Assembly (NCBI GenBank): GCA_002104985.1 | Contig: MCGO01000072.1 | Coordinates: 1-64,000 of the forward strand | DNA: 64,000 nucleotides | DNA from: Rhizoclosmatium globosum | Taxonomy: Eukaryota > Chytridiomycota > Chytridiomycetes > Chytridiales > Chytriomycetaceae | Direction: 5' to 3' | In this document: positions 8,996-21,274 of the stretch, piece after piece | Numbering within the stretch: position 1 is the stretch's first letter | Layout of the letters: every line of letters starts with the position of its first letter | Made by a program: the position numbers and the translations under genes | The notes under the pieces: model-generated | Seen by the model: the letters and a program-made list of their open reading frames with translations, nothing else | What the model was told of the DNA's origin: nothing | Databases searched by the model: none

Positions 8996-11900
8996 ACAAT
9001 TTATTCTTCACAGTAATGAAAAGTATTTTTTTTGTATCTATAATATTTATAAAGTATATGGACCTATTTTGTTTATCAATATATATAGGTATAGAATATA
9101 GCTGACTAATCCAGGTGTGTGCACCCACCCAAAAAAGTGGTGGGAGCATGGCGGGGCCTTCTTCTTATTCTTTTTTTTGGAAGTCCAATGTTTGGGGAAA
9201 CTTTTGGGATGGAGATGGCATGCAGAAGGTGCATGCTCTGATGGCTGCCAGCCACAAACACTCCCACTGACTCTAACTCCACCAATACTGGTCCAATTCA
9301 GACCATTCCAAATTCATTGGAAAGCTCTTAATGCGCTCTACATATTTGCACTATTTTCACGCTGTGATCGCGTATTTCAGAATGCATTTATTCCCCAGCT
9401 TTGGATTCAACAGAGTCCTGCTCTCTCTATCTGTTTTATTAAGCTGAAGTAATTCTGGAGGCTCTAAAGTGCTTCTAGGTAAGTGATGGAGATGGCATGC
9501 AGAAGGTGCATGCTTTCTTGGCTCTCCAGCCACCCAATTTTTTTGGTGTCACCCACTTTAAAAGTAAAATATCTATGCCAAATCTCATTAAAGCATCTTC
9601 CATTTAACAAAAATGGAAAGCTCTAAACGAGCTCTTTACGTTGATACCCAACTTTAAAGGTCATTTATTGTGTTTGTCACCTTGTAACAAATTCATTACT
9701 GTAACTCCAGCTAGAAGTATCAGATTTGGGTGATTTTTGATTCATTAGAAAGCAACAAATTAGCTCTTTATTTTTCTTTGCGCGGTGAAAATTGTGCGTA
9801 TTCAGAGTTCCCACTACTATCCAACACTAAACCCATTCCACAACTGTTACTTGTTCAAGAAGTTGATAAATTTAAATATCTGGAAAGAAACTCCACAATT
9901 ACCAACCTGCTATGTGAGAAGAATGAAGTGGCTCAAGCGTATGACTCTAGTCATATCAGTAGTATTACCTCTTTAACGCAAAATAGACAGAGTAACAAGA
10001 CTGGCAGCATATGAATGATGTGGTTTGGTTGAGTTTGGTCAACTCCCCAGGCCCTATCACTGAACTAGAAGTCAGATCCCTTGCATACCAGGTCTAATAT
10101 GCTAATACAAGTACTACATACATTGTAGAAGACACTGAAGCTGGTCTTCCCTAAAACTAATAAATTTTTTTGTTGGATGGGCAAAAATGCTTTGCTATGC
10201 CACTAGGTAAAATCTTTACAAGTTTTTGGATTCAGCTCTCAGTGTTCCGAGGAAAATAGTGCTCCTAGAGCATTACAGGCTTTATTATCTTCTTTACTTT
10301 CATCTATGCCAAGTAACAGATGAAATCTACACTCAGAGTAGTCAAACCATTGAAAAACTTTCACACAAGCAACAGCAGCTGTTGTATTTGTGATAATGAA
10401 AGAAACAACCATTTCGCTTTCTTTCTCAACAAAAAATCGAGGCTTTAACCAAGATATTTATCTTCAAGCGGTCTCTTGCTTCCTTAACAACCTCATTATT
10501 CTTAAGATTACGAATCTCTGTCATTGCTAAAATTCTGCTCTGTCAACAAAACAATTGTGGTCTGTTTTGAAGGTAAATTGAATTTTAAACTTGTTAACAC
10601 TTCACGAAACTCCTTATCAATGGCAGTGAGTTCAAGGCCTTTGATTTTGTATTGAGCAGTGTTTCCTCTCTGCCAACGTAATAATTCCTAATGGCATAGA
10701 AGACTGCTCTGCTGGTTCCTTCACACTATGTAAATACACTAACTTCTCAATCAGTTCCTTCTCCTAGCAGCTTAAACAGTTTATCTGTACCAGGATAAAC
10801 TTCTACTGTATTTGACAATGACGGGTTTGATGTCTATTCCAAAATTACTCAAAATTCCTGGGACACTGACCTTCACAGCCAACAAGATGTTTAACCCACA
10901 CGAGTCAACCAAGACTCTGTAAATCAAGATTTACTTTTGATTTTGTTATCGTTGAAAAGATAGGAGGGAGGAGCAGAAAAATCAATACAGTTCCAACACA
11001 GTTACTGCATGGTACGTTTCCCACTAAAATACAGCTTTTAATCTTCTGGTTGTCAAGTCAGTAACTACAAGCTCGCAGTGTTAATGATTGTAGTGGGTTG
11101 TTTCCTGCTTTGTGCTGGACGAAGCAGGAAGACAAAGTTTAAAGCGCCTGACAGAAGAGACTAGATGACAGAGACAACAGTTTATATTATTATAGCTCCT
11201 TTACGTTGTCTCGTTTGTAAAACTCGTAATTTTGCTTGACTGAGTCTCACGTCTATTTCAGGTCTATTTCAGGTCGATTCAAGTTTGCAAGATCATTTTG
11301 GATCGTGCTTCAAAGCTACAAGGAATTGACTAGAAATGAACTCGAAAATGACGTGAAAAACATGTGGAATCAAAGTAAAGATAGATAAGATTCCACAAAG
11401 AAAAGTGTTTTTGTTTTTACCTCCATAAAAAGGATAATTCGGCATACTGCATCATATCAGAATGAATTGATGAATTATTAAGCGTCCGGCTTGTCAGCGG
11501 TCACACAATGACTGCTGGCCCTTATCGTTACACGTTTACACAACCAAACACCACTGGATACGTACCCTTAAAATTGGACGGACTAGGGTTATACGTTTGG
11601 AAGAGATTGGTGACACGTGGTTGTGGTCCATTCAGGTTGAGGGTTATATTTTCTGTGGATAATTATTGTGCATTGCAACCACAGTGGCATCGTCGACACA
11701 GCTTGCTTTTTGGCACAAGGTGACAATAGTTAAACAGAATCAACGTGAAATGGAACCAAACAAAAAGCTTTTTAACTGTGCTTCTTTCGTTCCTTGTGGC
11801 TTCCCTCCCTCTTCTTTCTTCGTCTTTTCCCCTTTTTTCCCAAAAGTAAAGGGTGAGTTGGTCAGACATTTTCAGGAACAAAAAAACACTTGTCACAACA

Positions 11901-12027
11901 CCTTGATTCAAAGGTAAGCTGAGTCTCTCAGTTTGATATATCGCCCTCATATCCATCATTGACAATCAACATGTGTGATATTTAACGTATCTTCTTCTCA
12001 CCTCATCACAATTAGAACGCGATATCG
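8996..12027. other. Gene-poor stretch with repeats and decayed gene pieces
   Basis: No intact gene is seen. A 30-base sequence (GATGGAGATGGCATGCAGAA followed by GGTGCATGCT) occurs at 9208-9237 and again at 9485-9514, with similar flanks. A relic of the FCP1-like gene lies near 10297-10384. A block near 10905-10975 resembles the DNA at 26780-26830 and 27240-27310. Short coding-like stretches on the minus strand near 10440-10680 lack any intact frame. ORFs around 11500-11900 have no recognisable content. Confidence 0.6.
10297..10384 (+). pseudogene. Decayed copy of an FCP1-like gene exon
   Basis: Base-by-base this resembles 13355-13443, inside exon 3 of the FCP1-like gene, including the shared end CAGCAGCTGTTG. 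Several substitutions and stops remove the frame. The neighbouring DNA (about 10180-10220) also shares a TGCCACTAGGTAAAATCT word with 25975-26015, so at least two decayed pieces of one family are scattered here. Confidence 0.65.
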
Positions 12028-14472
12028 ATGTCCCAATCCAACACTGTCCAGTCACCTGCCTCCACCCCGCACTCGCTTTTCAGCGCGCCATCGAACTCTT
12101 TGATACCATCAGACGCACCATTTGGTGTCCTAGTGCCTACGTGCTGTTTTGAGGAAGCTGGAGGTATTCGCCACGTGAACCTCTCCAAGCTTTGTGAAGA
12201 ATCAAACGAAGCGCATCCAGAAAGACATCCAGTCTTCATTAGCGCCTTAATCCGAAAGAGTTGGTCTCCAAAACCGAGCTCTCTATCTACGTCCGTTCCA
12301 GGAAAGCACTTGACCAGTCTATCCAATCTAAAACGGCCAGGAAAAAAGGAGTTGGACACTCTCACATCCAATATGGCGTTTGTTCTCAATATTATCCGTC
12401 TTCTGGAGACTGACCGCGTAGCTGATACTATTACGGCCAAAACAATCAAAACGTTGGGTGAATGTGGAACCAACTGGAAAGATAGAGCAATTGTTGCCGA
12501 AAAAGAACTTCGGCTTTTGACAGAAACTATGACAACGCTAAAACTCCAAGATCCCAAGGTTTGATTAAGTTTCTTGTGAACAAAAGTTTTAATGATTCCT
12601 TACAGACAATCAGCAAAAAGTTTACTCCTCCATTATCTTACGCCTCCGTACTGTCAACAGTTCAACCTCGGCCCCAGTCTCACCGTGTCCCACCGTTAAC
12701 CTCCTTTCAGCCAAACTTCTCATCATCCGAAATTATTCAATCTCGAACCCCAAACGTTTTGATCCTTCCTGAAAATCCTTTTGCTGTCTTGGTACCCGCC
12801 ATCTGTTTTCAGTCAGTTAAAGGCGTTCAACATGTGAATCTCAACAAGCTTTGCGAGGTTTCGAACGAATCACACGGTCCAACGACTCCTCCAATGTACG
12901 CAAGCTTTATTACACGAAAGACATGGTTCCAAGATTTAGTCACTGAATTTGAGTCGAAAAACATTCCCGAGCTTTTGACGGTTGTGTTAACAAATCCTGT
13001 CAAAAAGAATCCAGACATTCTCACACCGGATATGGCTGTCGTTCTCAAATTTATCCGCGAGCTGGAGACTGGTCGTATTGCTGACATATTGACAGCTGAA
13101 ACAATCATAGTTTTGGGTGAATGCGGAGTAAGCTGGAGAGATAGAGCGACAGTTGCAGAGAAAGAACTCAAGCTTTTGACTGAAACTATGAATACATTAA
13201 AGCTCCAGGACTCCAAGGTTTGTTTTATATGCTTGTGTGCCTCAGTTCTGAATCTTATAATTGAAACATCACTTAGACAAAAACATTTCCTGTTGCAGTT
13301 TCGACCCCCTCTTCTTTGAGAACGCTTGTAACACCATCTGCTCCAACCTTTTTTACTTTCATCCATGGCGAGGAACAGAAGAAATACACCTTTAGAGTGA
13401 CCAAACAGTTGATAAAACTTTCAGACGAACAGCAGCAGCTGTTGCGTCCAGCTCTGACGTCCAGATATCTTCAGAAATTTAGGGAGAACGGGTTCCAAAC
13501 GTTTCTTGCGAAACACGTTGATGGTAAGATTATGCCATTTTAACATTTTATAAATCATTTTGACAGCATCCATTGTTTTTGCGGAGCTTGAAAGCAGTGG
13601 AAACACAGTAACTGAATCATTTATCAAGCACCATTTGCAAAAGATGTGTCGCGTGGGGTTGTTCCTCACCTCTGATCCTAATTTTTGGATAATTTTGGTG
13701 GCGAAAAGTAAAACATGGTACGTCTGAGAAGATAGAGGTTGAATAATATAGAAGCTAATCGAACGTACAGCTGCGAGCTTCATTGGGTCAACTTTGGACT
13801 TCTTGATCACCGCTGGAAAGAATACGTTCATGACACGCACTCAAACCAGCGTAGCTTTCTCATTCTTGACGTTGATGAAACCCTTCTCGTCTCGTCTTTG
13901 AACCCTAAATGGGACATGGCCATGTTTCCACCTGAAAGAGTTCACCTGTTGTTAAATGGTGCCCCAGTAGCGGTTTCTTCAGACATCAAAGAGCTTGCAC
14001 GTTGGTCTGACAAATTTGTGATCTTCATGCAGACAAGTGCTCGAAAGGACATCGCCGAACAATACTTTGAGCTGATCAACAGACTGGTTGGATCTAATAC
14101 TATTTCATCATGGTTTAGTACCGGCTCCCGCCATTTTGCAATGGACCCACAAGGTGGCTTTCCACGTTGTAAGTCGACGTTATGCAGTATGTTTGGAGGT
14201 GTGATTGATAGTTTGGCCATCGATGATAACACACGAGTGTGGGTTGCACACGAGGAGAAGATTGTTATTGTAAGGTCTTTATTTGTTTAATTTTTTTTAA
14301 TTCTTTTCATTAGCGCGTTCCAACCTACTTGCCTTATACTGCTTGGGACTTCAAGCTTTCAAAAGCAACACCCATCTTGAACTATGTACATGGAGAATTT
14401 CATGCAAATGGAAAAGGCTTTGCAGAAAGCCTTGGTGAATATGGGCGGTTGGGGCTCATAAAAGAGGGATAA
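12028..14472 (+). CDS. FCP1-like HAD phosphatase with duplicated N-terminal module
   Basis: Probable phosphatase of the FCP1/SCP (NLI-interacting factor) HAD family, which removes phosphate from serine in RNA polymerase II tails. Exons: 12028-12558, 12606-13217, 13299-13523, 13567-13707, 13752-14269, 14314-14472, about 728 residues. Exons 1 and 2 encode two copies of one module (F-VLVP, HVNL-KLCE, LGECG--W-DRA-VAEKEL) and both end in LQD-K before an intron. The HAD core begins with LILDVDETLLVS (the DxDxT nucleophile motif) and ends with the acidic motif AIDDNTRVW typical of FCP1. The frame from exon 2 to exon 3 needs one extra C in the C5 run at 13305-13309. No BRCT domain is seen. The N-terminal module is unrecognised. 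Confidence 0.75.
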
Positions 14473-14624
14473 TTGAAGAGACTTGGAGGTATGAGAGGAG
14501 GAGGGGGATGAAATTGGAGTGGACTTCGAAATTATTATCTTTTATACTTTTTGCTTTCAACGTGAATCAACAAGAACACTTGTTTCTCAAAAAGAATGCT
14601 ACTCCTTTACTTTTGTGGGCACAA

Positions 14625-15271
14625 TCAGTTCTCAACAACTACAACATTTGCATCCAACCAACTCCTCCTATCAAGACCAGGCACCAGTGGATATCTGTTT
14701 CTGAAGAGAGCGAGAGGCTTGTGGTTGATAGCTTCGGGCCACATGAGGTTTGGCAGTTCGTCGACAGCCCTTCTAAATTCATCGCGTTCCCAGTGAATAG
14801 TAACCTGGTTTGTCGGAGCCGTATCCTTCCCAAGTTCGATGCACAGTTTCTGAGTTGCTTCCTTCACGGCGACTGGCACTGACCAGCCGGTCCACTGATC
14901 CGCCTTCTCGGGTTGGCGCACACCGAATTCGCGCTTTCCGAGTTTCTTCCGCGGCAGTTTAGTTTGAGCGGCGAGCGGAAGGCGGCGTTCGTCGCGGGCG
15001 AGGAGGCGGCCTGCGTTTGGATCGGCGAGGGCCGCGGCGAGGGCGGCGCTGTGCTCGGCCGACGAAAAACCGGTTGCCACGGCGAACGGGACAAGGTGGT
15101 CCGTGCGCGAGGTGCCGAGGTGCTTCAGCTGCGATCCCTTGATTGAAAGTGGTGCTCGTCAGTTGCCCCTTCGCCTTCTCCTTCAAAAAAAGAAGAACTT
15201 ACCTCTAGCGCAAACTTGGTGGATGCCACAACTTTGCCTGTGATCATGTGCCGGAAGAGGTACAAGTTCAT
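14625..15271 (-). CDS. mL67/Mhr1-like mitochondrial protein (tentative)
   Basis: Exons 15271-15203 and 15137-14625 join in phase across a 65-nt intron, giving 193 residues. The start MNLYLFRHMITGKVVAST and the following LEGSQLKHLG fit the mL67/Mhr1 family, where an aromatic/basic strand precedes a 'tGqVvyS' motif and a leucine-rich helix. A later VTIHWERDEF and NLMWPEAINHKPL resemble the 'vtihWadi...WP..V.H' region. In fungi this protein is part of the mitochondrial large ribosomal subunit and is linked to mtDNA recombination. The 5' half is strikingly GC-rich relative to its surroundings. The convergent FCP1-like gene stops about 150 bases away. Confidence 0.5.
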
Positions 15272-15356
15272 TGTTGCAGTTTTGCTTTTTTGTGGATGAA
15301 AGAAAGAAGGAAAGAGACGAGTGACATTGCAGTTTTTAAAAAAAAGAAATGATATC

Positions 15357-15735
15357 CAAGATGAATAGACGAGTCAAAGTTCCTGGTGACGCTGTCTTGA
15401 GTGATGACGCCATTACTCTTGTGGCCAAGAAGGTGGCTTGAAATAGTGGCTGGAAATAAGTACAACATCGGTCAAAGGCTTTATGAAGACTTCTTGCAGC
15501 AAATCCCACGCATACTTTGCGGATACTTTTGGGGTTCCAGGAAATAGTCCTTCGTAAATTGCACAAGACTGGTTCGAATCCGTCAACTTCATTTCATTGA
15601 TTTCTACATTTTTAAACTCTGGAATGGACTAGCACTGTAAGTTAAAAAGAGTGCAAGATTTGAAATGGTTGAACTCACACTATCAGAAATCTGGGATTGT
15701 AGAGTTCTTATCCAAATTGGACGGACTTCAACAAA
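15357..15735. pseudogene. Rearranged fragment of ORC1
   Basis: 15357-15435 matches the ORC1 exon-4 region near 56590-56660, with the ORC1 sense strand on plus. 15466-15735 matches 56950-57190 (exons 2-3 and their intron), with the sense strand on minus. The two pieces are therefore inverted relative to each other. Intron sequence is retained, so this arose by DNA duplication, not from mRNA. Frames are broken. Confidence 0.85.
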
Positions 15736-15739
15736 CTTT

Positions 15740-16350
15740 GACTTTATCTTAGCGAACTGTCCTTGAGATTCTTCGTCAGGCTCGTCGGATTCTAACTCAT
15801 CAACCTTGCGAAGGAGGGCTGTTGCGTGCAGAGCACTGTGGAAATATGTTTTGCGAATGTAGTATCAAAACTACCTGATAGAACGATACACCAAAGTAGA
15901 CGATGAATGAAATAAATGGAAAAAACTCGACCACTGAGAAGCCGTGTTACTATGGGGTTCTCTAAAACGGATACACTTACAGTGATAAACGACAACCGTT
16001 GTGACACTGTCCAAAGGATTCATCTGCAAGTATTGTAACGATGCACGAAGACAGCAACATTCAATGTTGCTGTCGTTGTCAAGTTGACAACAGCCAATAA
16101 ACCAAGGACAGCAGCAGTTCTTGAGCCAAATAGCGATAGGCCAGAACATCAAACCAATGATCAAAAAACAGAACATGAAGATAGGTGTCTTGACAGCTTT
16201 CATGGCATGCGAGGCTACAAGCTTTGCAGAATCAATTCCACTGAAAGCTGGAAGTAACGTGTTTGGCGATCCTTTCTCCTTTTGGGCCATTGATATGTTG
16301 CATAGAAGAACCTAACACAAAGGACGAAAACATTTCGTTTATGGTGCGAC
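15740..16350 (-). pseudogene. Decayed copy of the STRA6-like gene (exons 3-4)
   Basis: The minus-strand translation (KGSPNTLLPAFSGIDSAKLV, then SHAMKAVKTPIFMFCFLIIG) is nearly identical to residues encoded at 53750-54060 in the intact STRA6-like gene, and the match continues through the intron into exon 4. The copy has an internal scramble around CCPWFIGCCQLDN and frameshifts. It adjoins the ORC1 fragment, and the two parents are neighbours at 52.7-58.0 kb, so both probably came in one segmental duplication that was later rearranged. Confidence 0.88.
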
Positions 16351-16655
16351 AAAGCTGGTGGTATTTGAGATGCAGACGGCTTGATAAAAGCAATAGTCAA
16401 CTGAATAATTTCTGGGGGTACTTTCGATTGAATGTATGAATAAGAACGTGGTTGTCGTTGAGGCTAGTTTGGTTCAATGAGATGGTCAGAGTTTCTTCTG
16501 CCTTTGTTTGTTGGTCATGTGTATTGACGCCTGCGAATCGTTGATGGTGTGACGAAGACGAAGTTCAGTCTTTTGTGTACAGGGTATAGGTTGTGATGTT
16601 CTACTTGTGAAGTGTCTGTCTGTTTGGAGGTTTGAAAGTTGTTTTTGAAGAACAG

Positions 16656-19239
16656 ATGTTCATTGAAGATGAAGCGCGACAGGGAGGAATCCTGCGCATT
16701 CAGGTACCATTCGCGCATCTCTTATTTCGTGTTAATCCCTCTTAATACGTATTCCATTCAGGAGCTTATGAAGCATCCTGACGACCTTGTCAACCGCCTT
16801 CAAGTACTCAAACGCAAATTCACAAAGGAACGCGCGGCAGTCGACGCACAGCTTAAAACACTCATGGAACAAGCTCTGCACGACCAGAGTTTAGGCCTTT
16901 CGACGATCGCGAAAGCTCAGGACACAACCGCCCATGTCAAAGAGGCCCTCATCACCATCGACAAGTCCTGGGAGAAGGGAAACAACATTAAAAACTACAA
17001 AGATATAAAGAAAGTGAGTGCTGTCATAACTGATGGAGGATATGTATTTATTCCACCCTAGATTTCCCGTACTCATCAAAACTTCTGTGCGACCAAAGAC
17101 CTCGTCGAGCAGTTCCTCCAGCTGAATGCTCAAGTTGCAAAGATTCAAAATGTGCTCACTCAAGATGCAGCTAATCCAACTGGACCTGCAGGTATATTTG
17201 TGCTTTGACAGCTCACCCTCGACTCAATCCCACCTTGCTCCCCAACAGAGAACCTTCTCTACATCCACTACCAAATTCAAAACCTCGAATCTTTGCGAAA
17301 CTCTACCCTCGCTAAATCTAGAAAGGCTCCTGCAGATGTATTGGAAACACTCAACAAATATTTCCAACAAGTCGATGATCTGATCAAGCAGTTTGAGATT
17401 TACCTATGGGAAGTTGGCAAAAATACGATTGCGTTGGTAAAAGAGGGAAACAGCGCAGGCGTCTTGAGGCTGGTCAAGATTATTGAGACAGAGGAGAAGG
17501 CCGATGAAGTTGCCGCCATTGCTGAAGCCACGACACCTGTCGAGCTGTTGGAGAGTGCAAGAGCAATGTGAGTTCTTTGCTGTTTAACCATTCTGAATTT
17601 GAATATTGATCGAATCTCGAATCGAAAGTAAATCCTATCGCATCAAGTTCTTTGATGTCCTTCGTGACTCCATTAACGCCCACGTTCATCAAATGTACCA
17701 AGCACAAATGATTGACTTCCATGAACTCCCACTTGCTATTGACGCTGTTCTTGAAGACCTGATTGTCGTGAATGAGAAACTGTCTCCCCGTTTCCCAAAA
17801 AAGTACAACATTTTCCAGTTCTTTGTACTTGAATACCATCGCTCTATTTACGACATGGTCAACAACATCATAGCCGCGCCAATGGAAGCTGGATCTATTC
17901 TGATTCTCTTGAAACTCGTGCGCGATTATTACTCAAATATGAGCAGTCGACTTGGTGTCGGGGAAGAGTTGTTAGAGCCCAGGTTGTTGGATGATCGGGA
18001 AGATGAATTGATTTTGAATTACATCCAGCTTGTGCGTGAGAAACTGGGGGAATGGCTCAACAACTTGTTGAACAACGAAACACGAGGATTCTTGGAACGA
18101 ACAGGTCCTCCGGATGTGGATCGCAATGGAAAATACGAGTTGAATGGGAGTGTTATTGTGTTTCAGATGTTCAATCAGCAGATTGATATTGTGTCTGGGT
18201 CTAGTCGAGGGGCATTGATCTTCGATGTAAGTTTTGTGGTGTACTCTAAGCGGATGACTGATGATGAATGCAAAACAGGTCCTCGCTGAGTGTTGCACAG
18301 CCCTCGAAGAATATCAGAGAGCATGGTCGCGAATCCTTGAATTTGAATACGACAAGTTCACTGACCGCTCTCCTGATCTCGCCGAGGGACTCCCAGACTA
18401 CATTGTCGCTCTTGCCAACGACTCCATGAAATGTACCGAATTCTCTGAAGTCATGATATCCCGAATCGAAACTTTGATGGACGATCCATTCAAAGCACAG
18501 GCTATTGAAATGCTGAGAACTTCTTTAGATGGGTTCATGAGGATTGTGAAGCGATGTTACGGAATTTTGATTGACATCACATTGAAGGACACGCTTCCGG
18601 CATTGACAAGACTTTATTGTACTGAATGGTACGAGATGGAACTCGTGAGACTGGTTGTCGGAACATTTGAAGATTGTGAGCACCCAACAAATGAGAAACC
18701 AAATACTCATTCAAATTCATCTAGACTTCAACGACTTTCAGGAACGTATGCAGGATTACATCTTCACCAAATATGTCAACGAGCTTCAGGACCGTTTCAT
18801 TCTTCTATATGTTGAATCGCTTAGGAACAAGGGAGGAAAACTCAAGCTTCCTTTGGCGACGGAAAAGATGCGATTAGATCTTGAAATGGTGACGGACTTC
18901 TTTTCAAAGTACAAGGCGCCAAAGCGTGTCAAAGCTGCGTTTGATGTGATGGAAAAGATCATCGCGTTTATTGAAAGTAACGGATCTCTTTTGTTTCTGG
19001 ACTTTTACACGTAAGCTCTTTTATTCTAACTAAAGTTGTGGCTAACCAATTTCAGCCTTTGGAAAGCGTATCCGGATATTCCTCTGCCGTTTGTGGAGGA
19101 GCTTTTGTTCAAACGTGATGACTTGGATAGAACACAGGTTCGCGAAGTGTTGGATCAAATCAAAACAAAAGTTGCAGAGGAGAGGGAGTGTAACCAAAAC
19201 TTACCTGTTACTCTCTTTTCAAAGTTTTCGATGAAATGA
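16656..19239 (+). CDS. SEC6: Exocyst complex subunit SEC6 (EXOC3)
   Basis: Subunit of the exocyst, which tethers secretory vesicles to the plasma membrane. Exons: 16656-16703, 16762-17013, 17062-17191, 17249-17567, 17629-18226, 18279-18675, 18725-19010, 19056-19239. They sum to 737 residues, close to the family length. The start (MFIE) is the one that splices in phase to ELMKHPDDLV; the nearby ATG at 16666 would not. The protein is almost wholly helical, with family stretches such as YNIFQFFVLEYHRSIYDMV and CTEWYEMELVRLVVGTFED. The C-terminal helices (YKAPKRVKAAF, YPDIPLPFVEELLFKRDD) match the Sec6 CATCHR tail. All introns are 45-61 nt. The gene looks intact. Confidence 0.92.
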
Positions 19240-20002
19240 TTAATAAATATTTTTGATTTGCGGGCGGCTTGGTCAAAACGAGCTTCAATCCTTTCAAGCG
19301 GTTGTGGCTAATTTGTCGAGAATTTCTTGGATGATAGTTTCGTGAAAGTTAGCTCAGAACCATCTAAATCATAGCCGAGAGGATCGCAAGAAACGAAGTC
19401 ATGAAGGAGTCTTCATTGAAAGACCCGTTCAGCTATTTTTGAAACGGTTAATACGAATTGCTTGGACATTGCCAAACCTGGTTGTGCACTTCAAATAGAT
19501 CGCGTCCAGGATTGATAGGGTTTATCGAGATTCTGGAACGTTGGTGCGTCACAGGCGGAGCGTGGACAATGCTGTATTTTAATGTTCAAGGCGTTTCTCA
19601 CATGATGAAGGGGACGCACGTTTCCAAGACCGCTGTCACACTGGTTTCTTTCAATACAACGACCAACCGAGCTTCAAATCTGGAAGCGACGCCAGCAACG
19701 GTTGTTTCCTCTGTATCGTTGAACGCCCGAATGGCGTTGAGGTAAGCTTACTTACTGCTTCGTGGGTCGAATGTATTGGTGAAATGGTTATTCTGCTTCT
19801 TTTGATTTTGATATGACTGGGTATGATGGTGGGTAACAAGTCTATTTGGCTAACTCTATTTTGAGGGAGCGCAACTCTTTTAATCACCTCAAACTTATGT
19901 CTTAAATGGTTTTTTCTGTTTACTGAGACTCCCTTAAAAAGGAGAAGCATTTGGAGAACAAAGCAGAAGTCAATTTATTATAATCGAATTGTACAACCCA
20001 TA
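19240..20002. other. Intergenic, SEC6 to U2AF1
   Basis: A 95-codon frame at 19458-19745 ends at a GTAAGC donor-like site but shows no recognisable family and no partner exon. I see no RNA gene or repeat. It may hold the 3' UTRs of the two convergent genes. Confidence 0.4.
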
Positions 20003-21119
20003 TCAGTATCTGTCCCGTCTGTCTCTTTCTCGCCTGTCATCTCTGTCATCCCTTCCACCACGACGATCATCACGCGAAGAACGGTATCGATCATCATCTC
20101 TCGAAGACCGATGTCTTTCTCTGTCTCTGTCACGGTCTCTGTCTCTATCCTCGTCTCCTCCGCTTGATCCCTTCAATATCTTGATACTCGCGCGTTGGGC
20201 ATCTTGAAGCTCACGTTTCAAACTGCGTGATACTGTCTTCAGATGCATAAAGTTACACAATCCTCCGCGATTACATTCCGAGTTTTCGTATTGACGACAA
20301 CATGCTTCTCCAAAGTCCGTCACAGGTGAGAGTTCCGCAAAGACGGGTCGACCTGGTAGAATCATGAGTATACAATTAAAATATCAACGACATAGCGTAC
20401 CGGCATAAAAGCGGTCATTCAATGCTTCGACAGCTTTTGCAGCATCTTCTTCGAATTTGAACATGACGTACACATTTCCCAGCAAATGGTCTCCGACATT
20501 GTCACACACCTACGTACGTAGTTACATAATTAGTAAAACTGATGGCGTCAAACCACTAAACAACTCAAAAACACAACTCACATTCAACTCCTCCACCTCT
20601 CCATATTTACACATCTCAACATACAAGTCCTCAAAAAACAGCTCATAGTGTTCCTGCAACTGTGCCTCCGTCAACGCGCAGTTTGGCTCATGTGCAGGGT
20701 TCTGATAAATGTTTGCAATCAAGACAGTTTGTGAGAAGTTGGGCTTGACGTGCTTTCGTGAGCACCGTTCGCCGTGTCGACAAGCACCGATTTTGAAGTA
20801 GAAGGAGCAGTTGACTTTGTCCTTTGGTTATGAAGTGCGTTAGTTTGGTGTACAGGTTTTAGAAGGTATCCAGCACTCCCAATCCACGCTCCTCCAACAG
20901 AGAACTTCATACTACTAATCGTTAAATTCTCCACCTAAGCAGAGCAGACTAACTGCTGCGCACCAGCTACTTCATTCGCCCCTCCTTGTTCCTGCTCCAT
21001 GTAAATAGTCCCAGTCTCACCTTCTCTGTACCGTAAATGGAAGCCAAGTGGTCTATCAATGGGAAAGTATGGTTAACAGGCGCCTTTGAAGGTGAGCGAG
21101 TAGTTTACGCACCAGCCAT
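20003..21119 (-). CDS. U2AF1: U2AF small subunit (U2AF35)
   Basis: Recognises the AG at 3' splice sites with the large U2AF subunit. Exons: 21119-21113, 21052-21021, 20821-20582, 20510-20401, 20352-20003, about 245 residues. Seen in order: [10 protein letters not shown], zinc finger 1 ([20 protein letters not shown]), the UHM/RRM with [10 protein letters not shown] and [13 protein letters not shown], zinc finger 2 ([19 protein letters not shown]) and an Arg/Asp-Ser/Arg tail. The first exon is only seven bases (ATG GCT G). One extra base around 20459-20464, in an AAA run on the plus strand, breaks the RRM frame between YVMF and KFEED; this is probably an assembly error because everything else is intact. 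It is divergent from the valyl-tRNA synthetase gene. Confidence 0.92.
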
Positions 21120-21274
21120 CGTTTCTTTCTTTCTTTCTTTCCTTGTCTCTTTTTTCTTCAACCCCAAACACAAACTCCAAAGTGTTTCTGTTGCGCAGAT
21201 CGCTGTTCATCGCACCACAACTTCACCACCAACACTTCGCACCAACGACCGCATTCAGCACTTCAATTCGCGCA
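21120..21274. promoter_or_regulatory. Divergent promoter, U2AF1 / valyl-tRNA synthetase, with (CTTT)n
   Basis: Only 155 bases separate the U2AF1 start codon from the cytosolic ATG of the synthetase. The segment begins with a TTTC/CTTT repeat (about 21121-21143) and a T-rich run. Half of it is an open frame extending the synthetase N-terminus. No TATA element is obvious. Confidence 0.6.

Noticed and set aside
15871..16290. Functional second STRA6-like gene
   Set aside because: Only the middle exons are present, with an internal scramble and frame breaks. No start or end exons are nearby.
16639..16761. SEC6 starting further upstream with a read-through of the first intron
   Set aside because: Only the ATG at 16656 with a 58-nt intron gives a phase-matched exon of 48 nt. 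The read-through frame adds residues unlike Sec6.
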